The translations under genes were made by a program, and so were the position numbers. The notes beneath the pieces were generated by a model. That model was given only the letters and a program-made list of their open reading frames with translations. It had not been told where the DNA came from and searched no databases. A DNA stretch of 64,000 nucleotides. It comes from Haemophilus parahaemolyticus. GTDB lineage: Bacteria > Pseudomonadota > Gammaproteobacteria > Enterobacterales > Pasteurellaceae. How positions within the stretch are numbered: the stretch's first letter is position 1; each line of letters starts with the position of its first letter. The DNA lies in contig NZ_MUXY01000001.1 in assembly GCF_002015035.1 (NCBI RefSeq), positions 187,102 through 251,101 on the forward strand. The letters are read 5' to 3'. This document shows, in pieces, positions 50,719 to 60,117 of this stretch.

Positions 50719-50746
50719 ATAGCAGCATATAAATATATGCTGCTAT
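50719..50746 (-). promoter_or_regulatory. Hairpin between peptide and small membrane protein genes
   Basis: 12-bp perfect stem ATAGCAGCATAT / ATATGCTGCTAT with an AAAT (or ATTT) loop, 12 bases after the peptide stop. On the minus strand the tail is GTTAATATAAAAGG, not a T run, so it probably protects the peptide message or lowers downstream expression. Confidence 0.6.
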
Positions 50747-50758
50747 CTAGTTATTTAA

Positions 50759-50977
50759 TTATAAATCTCCATTAGAATTAAAGCGATGGTAAACTGAGCT
50801 TGGATCATGTTTGAAGTTATTTACTAAACCTTGATTTAATCCCCCATAATGATCTTTTGCTGCGGCACTTATAGGATTATATATAATTTCACCTAATACC
50901 CAACCCATAACCATCCAAGCAGCATTAGACATTCCACCACTAACCAATGCAACTTCTAGTGTATTTAACGTTTTCAT
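50759..50977 (-). CDS. Double-glycine-leader bacteriocin-like peptide
   Basis: 72 aa. The first 15 residues, MKTLNTLEVALVSGG, fit the double-glycine leader consensus of class II bacteriocins and microcins (L..LE...VSGG), normally cut by a C39-peptidase ABC exporter. The remaining 57 residues start with a Gly/Ala/Trp-rich hydrophobic stretch (MSNAAWMVMGWVLGEIIYNP) and end polar (NFKHDPSSVYHRFNSNGDL), with no Cys. AAGAGA stands before the ATG. No exporter gene is nearby. A CRP-like palindrome lies about 90 bases upstream. Specific activity cannot be read from sequence. Confidence 0.75.
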   Translation of the reverse strand: MKTLNTLEVALVSGGMSNAAWMVMGWVLGEIIYNPISAAAKDHYGGLNQGLVNNFKHDPSSVYHRFNSNGDL

Positions 50978-51065
50978 AATAAATCTCTTTTATGACAATC
51001 CATATTGCATTTGCTCTTTTTTATAAGAGAGCAATTACATATTACCCTAGCTTTTTCAGATAAAA

Positions 51066-51081
51066 AGTGATGTATATCACA
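51066..51081. promoter_or_regulatory. CRP-like site upstream of the bacteriocin-like gene
   Basis: AGTGA-TGTATA-TCACA matches TGTGA-N6-TCACA at 9 of 10 positions; its core TGAT-GTAT-ATCA also resembles an FNR site. It lies in the gap between uvrB and the peptide gene, about 89 bases before the peptide start. Confidence 0.55.
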
Positions 51082-51130
51082 CTTTGGTGAAAATAATTCT
51101 CAAAAATAAAACGCCTTTGAGACTTATATA

Positions 51131-53149
51131 TTAAATCTCCAATAAATACGTCTTAATCTGCTGAATCTTATCCCTCACAGCAGCCGCTTTTTCAAATTCC
51201 AGATCCTTCGCAAAATCTCGCATTTGTTGTTCTAGCTGTTTAAGTTCTTTTTCTAATTCCTTACGTGATTTTGGTGTGTAGGAAGCGGTAGAATTTTCGG
51301 AAACTTTTGCAGATTTTTTGCCACGTTTTGGTTTGTCGGTTTGACCGATGTCGAGCAGTTCTCCCACTTTTTTGTTTAACGCTTGTGGGACGATGCTGCG
51401 TTCTTCGTTGTATTTCATCTGTTTCTCTCGGCGGCGTTCGGTTTCGGTAATCGCTTTTTGCATTGAATTGGTGATGCGATCACCGTAAAGAATCGCTTTG
51501 CCGTTGAGGTTACGTGCGGCACGTCCGATGGTTTGGATAAGCGAACGTTCGGAACGCAAGAAGCCCTCTTTGTCGGCATCTAAAATCGCCACCAGCGAGA
51601 CTTCTGGCATATCTAAGCCTTCTCGTAATAAGTTGATCCCAACTAGCACATCGAACATCCCCATTCGCAAATCGTGGATAATTTCCACCCGCTCGACGGT
51701 GTCGATGTCACTATGTAAATAACGCACACGTACGCCGTGTTCGTCCAAATAATCGGTTAAATCTTCCGCCATTTTTTTGGTGAGAGTGGTGACTAACACC
51801 CGCTCATCGACCGCCACTCGCTTATGAATTTCGGAAAGTAAATCGTCTACTTGGGTTGTTACTGGGCGCACTTCGATAATCGGATCAAGTAAGCCCGTTG
51901 GGCGTACCACTTGATCCACCACATCAGGATTTTTCTCTAATTCATAAGCCCCAGGAGTCGCAGAAACGTAAATAGTTTGTGGAGAAAGCTGTTCAAACTC
52001 TTCAAATTTGAGCGGGCGGTTATCCAATGCTGAAGGTAGACGAAAACCGTATTGCACGAGCGTTTCTTTTCGTGCTCGGTCGCCACGATACATACCGCCA
52101 ATTTGTGGCACAGTAACGTGCGATTCATCAATCACCAAAATGCCGTCCGCTGGCATATAATCAAATAAGGTCGGGGGTGGTTCGCCCTCTTTTCTACCCG
52201 AGAGATAGCGGGAGTAGTTTTCAATACCCGAGCAATAACCGAGTTCATTCATCATTTCGATATCAAACTGGGTGCGCTGGGTAATGCGTTGCTCTTCCAG
52301 CAATTTATTCTCTTTGATGAAATATTCGCGACGTTCCACTAACTCTACTTTGATCTGCTCAATCGCTTCTAAAATGCGTTCTCGAGGCGTTACATAGTGC
52401 GTTTTCGGGTAGATGGTGTAACGTGGCACACGCCCCAAACTATGCCCAGTGAGCGGATCGAACAGGGAAAGATTTTCAATCTCGTCGTCAAACAGCTCCA
52501 CGCGTAAAGCGACCTCGTCTGATTCCGCAGGGAAAATATCAATCACCTCACCGCGAACACGGAAGGTTGAACGCTGGAAGGCTTGATCGTTACGGGTATA
52601 TTGCAACTCAGCAAGTCGGGAAAGAATGGTGCGTTGGTCGATAATATCGCCCACTTGTAGATGCAGCATCATCTGCATATAAGCTCCTACATCTCCTAAG
52701 CCGTAAATAGCGGAAACGGAAGCCACTACAATAGTGTCGCGACGTTCAAGGAAAGATTTGGTTGCAGAAAGTCGCATTTGCTCAATCTGTTCGTTGATCG
52801 AAGCATCTTTTTCGATAAAAGTATCGCTGCTTGGGACATAAGCTTCTGGCTGGTAATAATCGTAGTAAGAAACGAAATATTCCACCGCATTTTCGGGGAA
52901 AAAGGCTTTCATTTCCGCATAAAGTTGAGCGGCAAGGGTTTTATTCGGTGCAAGCAACATTGCGGGGCGGTTCAACTGGGCAATTACGTTGGCAATGGTA
53001 AAGGTTTTACCCGAACCTGTTACCCCCAATAGAGTTTGATGTGCCAAGCCATCATTTAGCCCTTCGGTTAATTTGGCAATCGCAGAAGGCTGATCGCCAG
53101 AGGGTTTGAATGGACTATGCAGAATAAAAGGTTTGCCTTGTTTGCTCAT
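51131..53149 (-). CDS. uvrB: Excinuclease ABC subunit B
   Basis: 672 aa DNA-damage recognition helicase. Walker [21 protein letters not shown] box [16 protein letters not shown], the beta-hairpin region [12 protein letters not shown], and the C-terminal UVR coiled coil that contacts UvrC ([21 protein letters not shown]). Length normal. It delivers damaged DNA from UvrA to UvrC. Confidence 0.97.
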   Translation of the reverse strand: MSKQGKPFILHSPFKPSGDQPSAIAKLTEGLNDGLAHQTLLGVTGSGKTFTIANVIAQLNRPAMLLAPNKTLAAQLYAEMKAFFPENAVEYFVSYYDYYQPEAYVPSSDTFIEKDASINEQIEQMRLSATKSFLERRDTIVVASVSAIYGLGDVGAYMQMMLHLQVGDIIDQRTILSRLAELQYTRNDQAFQRSTFRVRGEVIDIFPAESDEVALRVELFDDEIENLSLFDPLTGHSLGRVPRYTIYPKTHYVTPRERILEAIEQIKVELVERREYFIKENKLLEEQRITQRTQFDIEMMNELGYCSGIENYSRYLSGRKEGEPPPTLFDYMPADGILVIDESHVTVPQIGGMYRGDRARKETLVQYGFRLPSALDNRPLKFEEFEQLSPQTIYVSATPGAYELEKNPDVVDQVVRPTGLLDPIIEVRPVTTQVDDLLSEIHKRVAVDERVLVTTLTKKMAEDLTDYLDEHGVRVRYLHSDIDTVERVEIIHDLRMGMFDVLVGINLLREGLDMPEVSLVAILDADKEGFLRSERSLIQTIGRAARNLNGKAILYGDRITNSMQKAITETERRREKQMKYNEERSIVPQALNKKVGELLDIGQTDKPKRGKKSAKVSENSTASYTPKSRKELEKELKQLEQQMRDFAKDLEFEKAAAVRDKIQQIKTYLLEI

Positions 53150-53174
53150 AATGTTCCTTGATGCGTTATTCTAT

Positions 53175-53210
53175 GTAAAAAGGCTAGAGCCTTATTATAA
53201 GGTTCTAGCC
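53175..53210 (-). terminator. Terminator of upp
   Basis: Long stem GGCTAGA-CCTTAT / ATAAGG-TCTAGCC followed on the minus strand by TTTTTAC, 28 bases after the upp stop. Confidence 0.8.
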
Positions 53211-53237
53211 CCCATTTTGGTTGCTTTTTAATGCAAA

Positions 53238-53864
53238 TTATTTCGTCCCAAAAATCTTATCACCCGCATCCCCTAAACCAGGCACGATGTAGCCGTGTTC
53301 GTTTAAGTGGCTGTCGATTGATGCCGTGTAAAGTTCGATGTCAGGATGGCTTGCTTTTAAGGCTTCAATACCTTCAGGCGCTGCAACAAGCACTAACACT
53401 TTAATGTGTTTACAACCCGCATTTTTAAGTAGGTCAAGGGTTGCGATCATTGATCCACCTGTGGCTAACATTGGGTCAACCACAATAGCTAAGCGTTCTT
53501 CTACATCGTTTGCCAATTTTTTGAAGTATGGTACAGGTTTTAAAGTTTCCTCATCACGGTAGATACCCACCACGCTGATACGTGCACTTGGGATGTGTTC
53601 TAGTACGCCATCCATCATGCCTAAACCTGCACGTAAAATTGGCACCACGGTCACTTTTTTACCTTTAATACGATCAACTTCTACTTTACCGCACCAACCA
53701 TCTATTTCTACTTTTTCTGTTTCTAAATCTTTAGTCGCTTCATAAGTTAAAAGGCTGCCAACTTCAGTAGCAAGTTGGCGGAAATCTTTAGTGCTGATTT
53801 CAGCAGCACGCATCAAGCCTAATTTATGGCGTACAAGCGGGTGTTTTACTTCAACAATTTTCAT
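53238..53864 (-). CDS. upp: Uracil phosphoribosyltransferase
   Basis: 208 aa salvage enzyme making UMP from uracil and PRPP. PRPP-binding [19 protein letters not shown] and the C-terminal uracil loop [22 protein letters not shown] 53864 is chosen because AAGGAG is seven bases away; the ATG two codons earlier is too close to it. It follows fadD by 24 bases. Confidence 0.96.
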   Translation of the reverse strand: MKIVEVKHPLVRHKLGLMRAAEISTKDFRQLATEVGSLLTYEATKDLETEKVEIDGWCGKVEVDRIKGKKVTVVPILRAGLGMMDGVLEHIPSARISVVGIYRDEETLKPVPYFKKLANDVEERLAIVVDPMLATGGSMIATLDLLKNAGCKHIKVLVLVAAPEGIEALKASHPDIELYTASIDSHLNEHGYIVPGLGDAGDKIFGTK

Positions 53865-53888
53865 CTTCATTCTCCTTTCTGGATTTGG

Positions 53889-55577
53889 CTAGGATTTGAT
53901 ATTTAACTTGGCAATTTCTTCATCACGAAGCACGCGACGTAAGATTTTACCCACGTTGGTTTTTGGTAATTCATCCCTGAATTCAATCTCTTTCGGGATT
54001 TTATAACCTGTGAGGAATTGGCGACAGTAAGAACGCAACTCTTCACGGGTTAAACTTTCATCTTTTTTGGTGACAAAAATTTTGATAATTTCGCCAGAAA
54101 CAGGGTGGGGCACGCCGACGGCAACCACTTCATTCACTTTCGGGTTATGTGCAACCACATCTTCGATCTCGTTTGGGTAGACATTAAAGCCTGACACGAT
54201 AATCATATCTTTTTTGCGATCGACGATGCGTAAGTTGAGATCTTGCCCCATCTCGACAATATCACCTGTTGCCATCCAGCCGTTGTGCAAGACTTCCGCG
54301 GTATCTTCTGGGCGGTTCCAGTAGCCTTTCATCACTTGAGGACCTTTTACCCAAAGTTCTCCACGTTCACCTATTGGCATCTCATTGCCTGTGTCGTCCA
54401 TAATGCGAATATCCGTATTCGGCACAGGCACGCCAATGGAGCCTGTGTGTTCGGTGGAATCCCAACGAGAAGCAGCGATCAATGGTGAACATTCAGTCAT
54501 CCCATAGCCTTCAATAATGTGACAACCTGTGGTTTCAAACCAGCGTTTTGCCACAGCTCCTTGAATAGCTGCTCCGCCTCCAACGCTTAAACGCAGTGCC
54601 GAGAAGTCTACCTCTTTGAAATGTTCATTATTCAGGAGGGCATTGAACAGCGTGTTCACGCCACAAAGTGCCACAATACGCTGTTTTTTCAGCTCTTTGA
54701 TAAAACCAGGAATATCACGCGGGTTGGTAATCAATAAGCCTGTTACGCCTAATTCGATAAAGAGTAGGCAGTTTACCGACAAGGCAAACACGTGGTACAT
54801 TGGTAACGGGATGGCAGCCACCCGAACTTTAGCATCTTTTAATAATGGCTCTGCTACCCATTTGGCTTGGAATACATTGGCAACCATATTGGCGTGTGTG
54901 AGCATTGCACCTTTTGCTACGCCTGTTGTGCCACCTGTATATTGTAAGAAAGCAAGGTCACTACTCTCTAAATTCGGTTTTACATATTGACGCTGTTTGC
55001 CGATACTCAAGGCTTCGCGGAAACTTACTGCGTGTGGTAACTTATATTTTGGCACGAGTTTTTTGATGTATTTCACCACAAAATTCACTAGCGTGCGTTT
55101 TCCAAACGAGAGCTGATCGCCCATACGGGTTAAAATCACATGCTCTACTTGGGTATTGAAGACCACTTTTTCGAGTGTGGCGGCAAAGTTAGAGACGATG
55201 ACAATCGCTTTCGCACCGCTGTCGTTGAGTTGGTGTTCTAATTCGCGTGGTGTGTAAAGTGGATTAACGTTTACGATCACTAAACCTGCACGCAATGCAC
55301 CGAATAAGGCAATCGGGTATTGCAACAGGTTTGGCATCATTAATGCGACTCGATCACCTTTTTCTAAACGCAATTCATTTTGTAAGTAAGCAGCAAAAGC
55401 ACGGCTACGTTCTTCTAATTTGCGGAAGGTTAAAACTTGCCCCATATTGATATAAGCAGGCATATCAGGATGGCGTTTTACGGCTGCTTCAAACATCTCT
55501 ACGAGAGATTCATATTTCGTTACATCAATCGTTTTTTCTGCGTTAGGTGGGTAATTATCAAACCAAATTTTTTCCAT
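53889..55577 (-). CDS. fadD: Long-chain acyl-CoA synthetase
   Basis: 562 aa adenylate-forming enzyme activating fatty acids with ATP and CoA. AMP-binding [29 protein letters not shown], and the hinge/linker with [20 protein letters not shown]. Length and signatures match E. coli FadD. Pasteurellaceae lack a full beta-oxidation pathway, so it may serve uptake and recycling of host fatty acids (inference). It begins six bases after rseC. Confidence 0.92.
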   Translation of the reverse strand: MEKIWFDNYPPNAEKTIDVTKYESLVEMFEAAVKRHPDMPAYINMGQVLTFRKLEERSRAFAAYLQNELRLEKGDRVALMMPNLLQYPIALFGALRAGLVIVNVNPLYTPRELEHQLNDSGAKAIVIVSNFAATLEKVVFNTQVEHVILTRMGDQLSFGKRTLVNFVVKYIKKLVPKYKLPHAVSFREALSIGKQRQYVKPNLESSDLAFLQYTGGTTGVAKGAMLTHANMVANVFQAKWVAEPLLKDAKVRVAAIPLPMYHVFALSVNCLLFIELGVTGLLITNPRDIPGFIKELKKQRIVALCGVNTLFNALLNNEHFKEVDFSALRLSVGGGAAIQGAVAKRWFETTGCHIIEGYGMTECSPLIAASRWDSTEHTGSIGVPVPNTDIRIMDDTGNEMPIGERGELWVKGPQVMKGYWNRPEDTAEVLHNGWMATGDIVEMGQDLNLRIVDRKKDMIIVSGFNVYPNEIEDVVAHNPKVNEVVAVGVPHPVSGEIIKIFVTKKDESLTREELRSYCRQFLTGYKIPKEIEFRDELPKTNVGKILRRVLRDEEIAKLNIKS

Positions 55578-55583
55578 TGTTGT

Positions 55584-56033
55584 TTAGTCTCCTGCCCCGA
55601 AAGTGCTAGATTTGCCTAGGAAAATCGGGGTAAATTTTGTTAATGGTTGATAGGCAGTAACCAGTTTCACCGCCCAAAAGCTGCAAGCGGTTAAAAAAAT
55701 TACACCACTTGCAACCAGAAGTTCGTTGCTAAAAAGAGCAGAAAAAAGGAGTGTTGATCCAATAAGTACTATTAAAGGCACGCAATAAACCCAAAACACG
55801 CTCATTAAAAGCGTATTTTCTGCCAAACCAAGCTGAATTTGATCGCCTGCTTTTAAGGCTTGGTCAACTTTAATTTCAAAGCGTGGTGCAGTTTTCTCGC
55901 CAGATAAGCCTGATAAAGCTTTACTTCCACAATGATTTTGTGCAGCACAACCGCCGCAGCCACTTTTGGCATAACATTGCACTAAGGCTTTGCCGTTTTC
56001 GTAGCTCAGTACCGTGGCTTTTTCAATCATCAT
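55584..56033 (-). CDS. rseC: RseC/MucC-family membrane protein
   Basis: 149 aa. Cys-rich N-terminus (CYAKSGCGGCAAQNHCGSKAL) followed by two membrane helices, the usual RseC layout. In relatives it reduces SoxR with the Rsx complex or modulates sigma-E signalling. Ten bases downstream of rseB. Confidence 0.9.
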   Translation of the reverse strand: MMIEKATVLSYENGKALVQCYAKSGCGGCAAQNHCGSKALSGLSGEKTAPRFEIKVDQALKAGDQIQLGLAENTLLMSVFWVYCVPLIVLIGSTLLFSALFSNELLVASGVIFLTACSFWAVKLVTAYQPLTKFTPIFLGKSSTFGAGD

Positions 56034-56043
56034 ATTGCACTCC

Positions 56044-56988
56044 TTATTGTTGAAATACTACACTTTGTGCGATGCGTTCTGCCACGCTCATTGGAATATC
56101 ACCAATTACCACCACTTCACGATTACCAAGTACATGGGTGAACAAAATCAATTTTTCTTGGCGAGCGAATTGGTTGTTGAACGCTTCATCACCTTGCGAA
56201 CGCAGATAGACTGTAAAGGTTGAGAGCCCATCGCTAAAAAGTTGGCTTTCGACCTCTTCTTGCCCCTGTCCAACGGGAATGACTTGGCGAGAACTGGAGA
56301 TAGGTTTAAAGCCAACAGGTAACCAATTCACCTGCCATGCAAGCGGTGTATTTACCAAACTGTTTTGCGTATTCACAGGCGGCAATAGCATCGTTTTCAG
56401 TTGCGGGATCAGGTTGTCGAACTGGTCATTTACGCGTTGTTCAATCACTCTAAATTGTTCTAACAGTGTGTTTTGATTATCGAACAGTTCACTTTTAAGC
56501 AATAGATAATTTTGTTCATCAATCCAAAGTGTGTAACTAAAACGAGTGTCGTCGGAAGGCACGATTTTAATTACATTCGCGATACGATCTGCCACGCGTG
56601 ATTTACCCAATGGCACGAAATCGTAATGGTTTAGCTCGTTAAAATTGGCGTGAAAAACCGCAGGTAAGGCATCTAAAATTTTTGTGCCTTTTAAACTAAA
56701 TGGGGTGAAATTAAAGCCTAAATAGCTAATTGCATTATTGCGTAGCAAGATAGTTTCGTAAGCGTTATCAAGGCTTAATAGCTGAGCAAATTCGTGATTA
56801 TTTTCCAGTGCGTGATGATATTTCATCGATTTGATATTATCACTGTGTTGGAGAATATAATGGAGTTCATAGTTGCGATTTTTATGTGCTTCCATCATTG
56901 CATTGAGCAGATCAATTGGATGAGTCAGTTCTGCTTTCACAGGCAGAACAAAAAGAAATGTGAGACAGAATAAAATAAATTTTTTCAT
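56044..56988 (-). CDS. rseB: Sigma-E regulator RseB/MucB
   Basis: 314 aa periplasmic protein with a Sec signal (FILFCLTFLFVLPVKA). It carries the LolA/LppX-like MucB_RseB fold: IDLLNAMMEAHKNRNYELHYI at the start and YTLWIDEQNYLLLKSELFD. RseB binds mislocalised LPS/lipoprotein and shields RseA from DegS. ATG 56988 follows AAGGC; the longer ATG 57015 is not supported. Confidence 0.92.
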   Translation of the reverse strand: MKKFILFCLTFLFVLPVKAELTHPIDLLNAMMEAHKNRNYELHYILQHSDNIKSMKYHHALENNHEFAQLLSLDNAYETILLRNNAISYLGFNFTPFSLKGTKILDALPAVFHANFNELNHYDFVPLGKSRVADRIANVIKIVPSDDTRFSYTLWIDEQNYLLLKSELFDNQNTLLEQFRVIEQRVNDQFDNLIPQLKTMLLPPVNTQNSLVNTPLAWQVNWLPVGFKPISSSRQVIPVGQGQEEVESQLFSDGLSTFTVYLRSQGDEAFNNQFARQEKLILFTHVLGNREVVVIGDIPMSVAERIAQSVVFQQ

Positions 56989-57023
56989 ATTAGCCTTTTT
57001 CATTCTTATAAACATTGAGGCAT

Positions 57024-57077
57024 AAGCGGTAGAATTTTACCAAAAATTTGTAAAAAAATCGCAAAAAGTTACCGCTT
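57024..57077. repeat. Inverted pair of uptake-signal cores between rseA and rseB
   Basis: AAGCGGTA and TACCGCTT flank an A/T-rich AAAATTTGTAAAA stretch; the left copy has the extended Apl-type form AAGCGGTAGAATTTTACC. Confidence 0.55.
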
Positions 57078-57114
57078 GCAGATAATTAAGCAACACAATT
57101 GGGCAAAAATAAAG

Positions 57115-57140
57115 CCACTCATATAAGTATATATGAGTGG
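57115..57140 (-). terminator. Terminator/attenuator between rseA and rseB
   Basis: Perfect 11-bp stem CCACTCATATA / TATATGAGTGG with a four-base loop, 22 bases after the rseA stop, followed on the minus strand by CTTTATTTTTG. It splits rpoE-rseA from rseB-rseC-fadD-upp. Confidence 0.7.
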
Positions 57141-57162
57141 CAGAATTTATTTATTACCTGAA

Positions 57163-57750
57163 TTATTTTTGTAAATGTTTTTCTGTTGTGGTTGAAGAGG
57201 TTTGCGTTTTCGCTTTTTCTTCATCGGTTAAAGTCACATTTTGAGTACGGCGTTGGATTTCATAATTTTGCAATAATGAATCTAAACGGCGTTGTTGTTG
57301 CTCAAGTTTTTCTGGGGTAACTAAATCATTGCTTGGTGCGTTGTAACTTACCGCTTGCACCGCGTTGCTAAATGGTATTGTTTGCAACGCAGGTTCTGTT
57401 TGAGCTACTTCGTCTGTGCTGTTCATCATATTCACACCTACAAGTGCAACTAAGCAAACAGATGCCGCAATCCCAGCTTGCATAATTGGGGTTGCCCAAC
57501 GTTTAAGCTTCAGCACTAAACCACGAGGTTTCTCTTGTGCAGATTCGATGGTTTCGTTCTCAAGCAAGGCTTCCATTTTGGCAGAGAAATCTGCACCGAG
57601 TAACACCTCTTCGCCTTGCATCACGTTGCGAATCGTATGATAGCTTGCCCATTTTGCTTTTAATTCAGGGCTGTTTGTGAGCGTATCGGCAAACTCTATG
57701 CCATTCGCTTGCCCGTCCATATAAGCTGACAAGGTCTCTTTTTGTTGCAT
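57163..57750 (-). CDS. rseA: Anti-sigma-E factor RseA
   Basis: 195 aa. The N-terminal sigma-binding part has LSAYMDGQANGIEFADTL; a membrane helix follows near residue 95 (IMQAGIAASVCLVALVGVNMM), then a periplasmic domain. DegS/RseP cut it under envelope stress to release RpoE. ATG 57750 follows GGAG; the longer ORF start is unlikely. Confidence 0.92.
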   Translation of the reverse strand: MQQKETLSAYMDGQANGIEFADTLTNSPELKAKWASYHTIRNVMQGEEVLLGADFSAKMEALLENETIESAQEKPRGLVLKLKRWATPIMQAGIAASVCLVALVGVNMMNSTDEVAQTEPALQTIPFSNAVQAVSYNAPSNDLVTPEKLEQQQRRLDSLLQNYEIQRRTQNVTLTDEEKAKTQTSSTTTEKHLQK

Positions 57751-57802
57751 AAAAAACTCCAATTAACTTGAAATAGATGTGTTTTTCAACACTAAAAAAG
57801 GG

Positions 57803-58378
57803 TTAGGCTGCCATAAGCGGTTGAATTTTGGCATCAATCGCTTCCCTTGCACGGAAAATACGCGAACGTACTGTACCGACAGGGCAACTCATCACTTCAG
57901 CAATCTCTTCATAACTTAACCCCTCGATTTCACGAAGCGTGATTGCCATTTTTAATTCTTCAGGCAGATTCTCAATTGTTTCAAACACTACCCGTTTTAA
58001 CTCATTCGATAAAACTAAATTTTCAGGGGTGTCCGTTTCACGCAACTGCGTGCCAGCATCATAACTTTCCGCATCTTCTGCCAAAATATCTTCTTTTGGC
58101 GGTCTGCGACCTAATGCAGTTAAATGATTTTTTGCCGTGTTTACCGCAATGCGATAAAGCCAAGTATAAAATGCACTTTCGCCTCTAAATGAAGCTAAAG
58201 AGCGATAAGCCTTGATGAAAGATTCTTGCACAATGTCAGGAATATCATCACGGGAAACATAACGAGTAAGTAAACCAGCTACGCGGTTTTGATAGCGGAC
58301 TACCAATAAGTTAAATGCTTTTTTATCACCTTGTTGTGCTTTTTCAACTAATTCTTGGTCGGTGATTTGTTCGCTCAA
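57803..58378 (-). CDS. rpoE: Sigma factor RpoE (envelope-stress sigma-24)
   Basis: 191 aa ECF sigma factor. Region 2 (FNLLVVRYQNRVAGLLTRYV; DIVQESFIKAYRSLASFRG) and region 4 (LREIEGLSYEEIAEVMSCPVG; VRSRIFRAREAI) are complete. Heads the rpoE-rseA-rseB-rseC cluster. It is preceded by a possible self-recognised promoter. Confidence 0.96.
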   Translation of the reverse strand: MSEQITDQELVEKAQQGDKKAFNLLVVRYQNRVAGLLTRYVSRDDIPDIVQESFIKAYRSLASFRGESAFYTWLYRIAVNTAKNHLTALGRRPPKEDILAEDAESYDAGTQLRETDTPENLVLSNELKRVVFETIENLPEELKMAITLREIEGLSYEEIAEVMSCPVGTVRSRIFRAREAIDAKIQPLMAA

Positions 58379-58436
58379 TTTGCGGACTCCTAAATATATA
58401 ATCGATTTATTTTAATCATCGCCATCTCTTTCACCG

Positions 58437-58465
58437 TTTTAGTGTATCGTTTTTGGCAATAGTTC
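58437..58465 (-). promoter_or_regulatory. Possible sigma-E autoregulatory promoter of rpoE
   Basis: Minus strand: GAACTA, a 17-base spacer, CTAAAA, about 60 bases before rpoE. The -35 is one base from the sigma-E consensus GAACTT; the -10 is only a partial fit to TCTGA. Confidence 0.4.
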
Positions 58466-58617
58466 AAAAAAGTGTAAAAAATTTTCAAAACGTGAATTTT
58501 TATGAAAATTTAAAGGGGAACGATTTTACTGAATATCGGTAAAAGATCAAAATATATCAGTGTATTTGGGCTAACTTTGCTATAATTCGGCAAATTTTAT
58601 CTCTTATATGGAAACCA

Positions 58618-59646
58618 ATGATGAAACCGGTATTTAATGAACGCACGCCAAAATTCAAAACTGCTGAAGAAAAAAGTTTTAAACGTAATGAACGATCTCA
58701 AGAATGTTCAACTGATCGCCTGCAAAGATCACCAAAAGGCAAGCTGTCGCTTTCTCGCCAAAATCAGCGTATCACGCCAGAAAACATTTACCCAACCGAA
58801 GCACGCAAAGCCAACGGGCAAGGGCAGGTAACAATTAATGTGAAACAATCTGCTTTTTTTCAAAAAGAGAAAAAAACAGGGCCGCTTTCGCCTAGAGCAC
58901 CAGAAAAAATCAAGAAAAACCGTGCAGAAGAGATGAAAATTTATGGCGAAAATAGCTGTTTAACCCTATTCGCACAACGCCCAACTTCAATTGTTCGCCT
59001 TTGGGCAACGGTAGAGGGTGCGAAAAAATTAGGCGATATGTTGAGCTATCTTGCTGAACACAAAAAAGCTTATCACATCGTTTCTCGCGAAGAGATGGAA
59101 AAAGTAACAAGCTCAGAGCATCACGGCGATGTTTGCTTGCTTGTGAAGAAAAACCGCACTTACAGCTTGGAAGGCTACTTGCAATTAGAACACGCTCAAG
59201 ATTGCCTTGTGTTATTAGATGGCGTAAACAACGCCCAAAATATCGGTGGTATCGTCCGCACCTGTGCTTTCTACGGTGTGAAAGGTATTATTAGCGAAAA
59301 TGGCGAATGTTTAAACTCAAGCTCTGCAGCTCGCGTTGCCGAAGGTGGTTTGGAATTCGTCCATACACTTGAAACTAAAAATAAACAGATCGCCCTGCAA
59401 CAATTACGCCAAGCGGGCTATCAAATCGTGCACCTCACCCGCCACAAACAAGCCCTATCGCTTGCGAAAGTAAAATTAGCGAAAAAAGTGGTGTTTGTAT
59501 TAAGCGAAGTTGTTTCCAACCATATTGAATACAGCGAAGATACTACCGTGCAACTTTCTGTAAATAACCCTCTTGCAAGCGGATTGAATGTTGCGGTAAA
59601 TACCGGGGTGTTGTTGAATCAGTGGTATATGAGCCAAGTGTTATAG
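58618..59646 (+). CDS. TrmH/SpoU-family RNA 2'-O-methyltransferase (YfiF-like)
   Basis: 342 aa. Long basic, low-complexity N-terminus (residues about 1-105), then a SpoU substrate-binding domain and a knotted methyltransferase fold with LLDGVNNAQNIGGIVRTCAFYGV, SSSAARVAEGGLEFV and NNPLASGLNVAVNTGVLL. This matches E. coli YfiF, whose RNA target is unknown. The region between it and divergent rpoE (58379-58617) is A/T-rich with the rpoE promoter candidate. Confidence 0.88.
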   Translation: MMKPVFNERTPKFKTAEEKSFKRNERSQECSTDRLQRSPKGKLSLSRQNQRITPENIYPTEARKANGQGQVTINVKQSAFFQKEKKTGPLSPRAPEKIKKNRAEEMKIYGENSCLTLFAQRPTSIVRLWATVEGAKKLGDMLSYLAEHKKAYHIVSREEMEKVTSSEHHGDVCLLVKKNRTYSLEGYLQLEHAQDCLVLLDGVNNAQNIGGIVRTCAFYGVKGIISENGECLNSSSAARVAEGGLEFVHTLETKNKQIALQQLRQAGYQIVHLTRHKQALSLAKVKLAKKVVFVLSEVVSNHIEYSEDTTVQLSVNNPLASGLNVAVNTGVLLNQWYMSQVL

Positions 59647-59653
59647 AAAAGTA

Positions 59654-60010
59654 TGATCTGCACCCCAAAACCTGGACACCTAATTTGAGGTGCAGATTAT
59701 GTCCTACTCTTATCAATTTCGTTTGAAAATTATCAAACTTGTCACCGAACAGGATTATAGTATCCGTGAGGTGGCTAAACTTCATCAAATTTCTCATGCT
59801 CTCTTGAAAGCTTTTTTGCAATATTAAAATCAGAGTGTTTTTACTCACGGACTTATCATTCAATCGCTGAATTACAGGCTGATATTGAAGAATATTTAGT
59901 GTATTACAACCAAAAAAGAATTAAACTTGGTTTAAAAGGATTGAGCCCAGTGCAATACCGAGCTCAATATTTAAGTTAACTAACCTGTCCAACTTTTTGG
60001 GGGCAGATCA
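59654..60010 (+). mobile_element. Internally deleted IS3-family element (copy 3)
   Basis: 357 bp with inverted ends (TGATCTGCACCCCAAAA at the left; TGATCTGCCCCCAAAAAG inward from the right). Inside, the start of OrfA is fused directly to the end of OrfB. The best preserved of three copies in the window. Together with the nanE promoter region it explains the long gap after the methyltransferase gene. Confidence 0.82.
59699..59979 (+). pseudogene. IS3-family transposase remnant (OrfA start joined to OrfB end)
   Basis: From 59699, OrfA reads MSYSYQFRLKIIKLVTEQDY and continues with the helix-turn-helix SIREVAKLHQISHALL. Near 59804 the sequence switches to the OrfB frame, reading ESFFAILKSECFYSRTYHSI through YYNQKRIKLGLKGLSPVQYR to a stop at 59979. 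The catalytic DDE core is deleted; only the last Glu region and tail remain. Confidence 0.82.
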
Positions 60011-60045
60011 TTTTACTCCATTTCTTACCTTTCCTTCCTCAAAAA

Positions 60046-60061
60046 TGAGACCTAGATCACA
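60046..60061. promoter_or_regulatory. CRP-like site upstream of nanE
   Basis: TGAGA-CCTAGA-TCACA matches TGTGA-N6-TCACA at 9 of 10 positions. Its centre is about 70 bases before the start predicted from the promoter at 60089-60117. In H. influenzae, CRP co-regulates sialic acid genes with SiaR. Confidence 0.55.
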
Positions 60062-60088
60062 CTTTTAAAAATCCACTTCAAAAATCTA

Positions 60089-60117
60089 TTTAAAATGGAG
60101 TTTTCTTTTCATATAAT
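60089..60117 (+). promoter_or_regulatory. Putative nan operon promoter
   Basis: TTTAAA, a 17-base spacer, then a perfect TATAAT. Two AAAATGG sequences nearby (60093 and 60154 areas) could be regulator contacts, but no SiaR consensus can be claimed. Confidence 0.5.
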
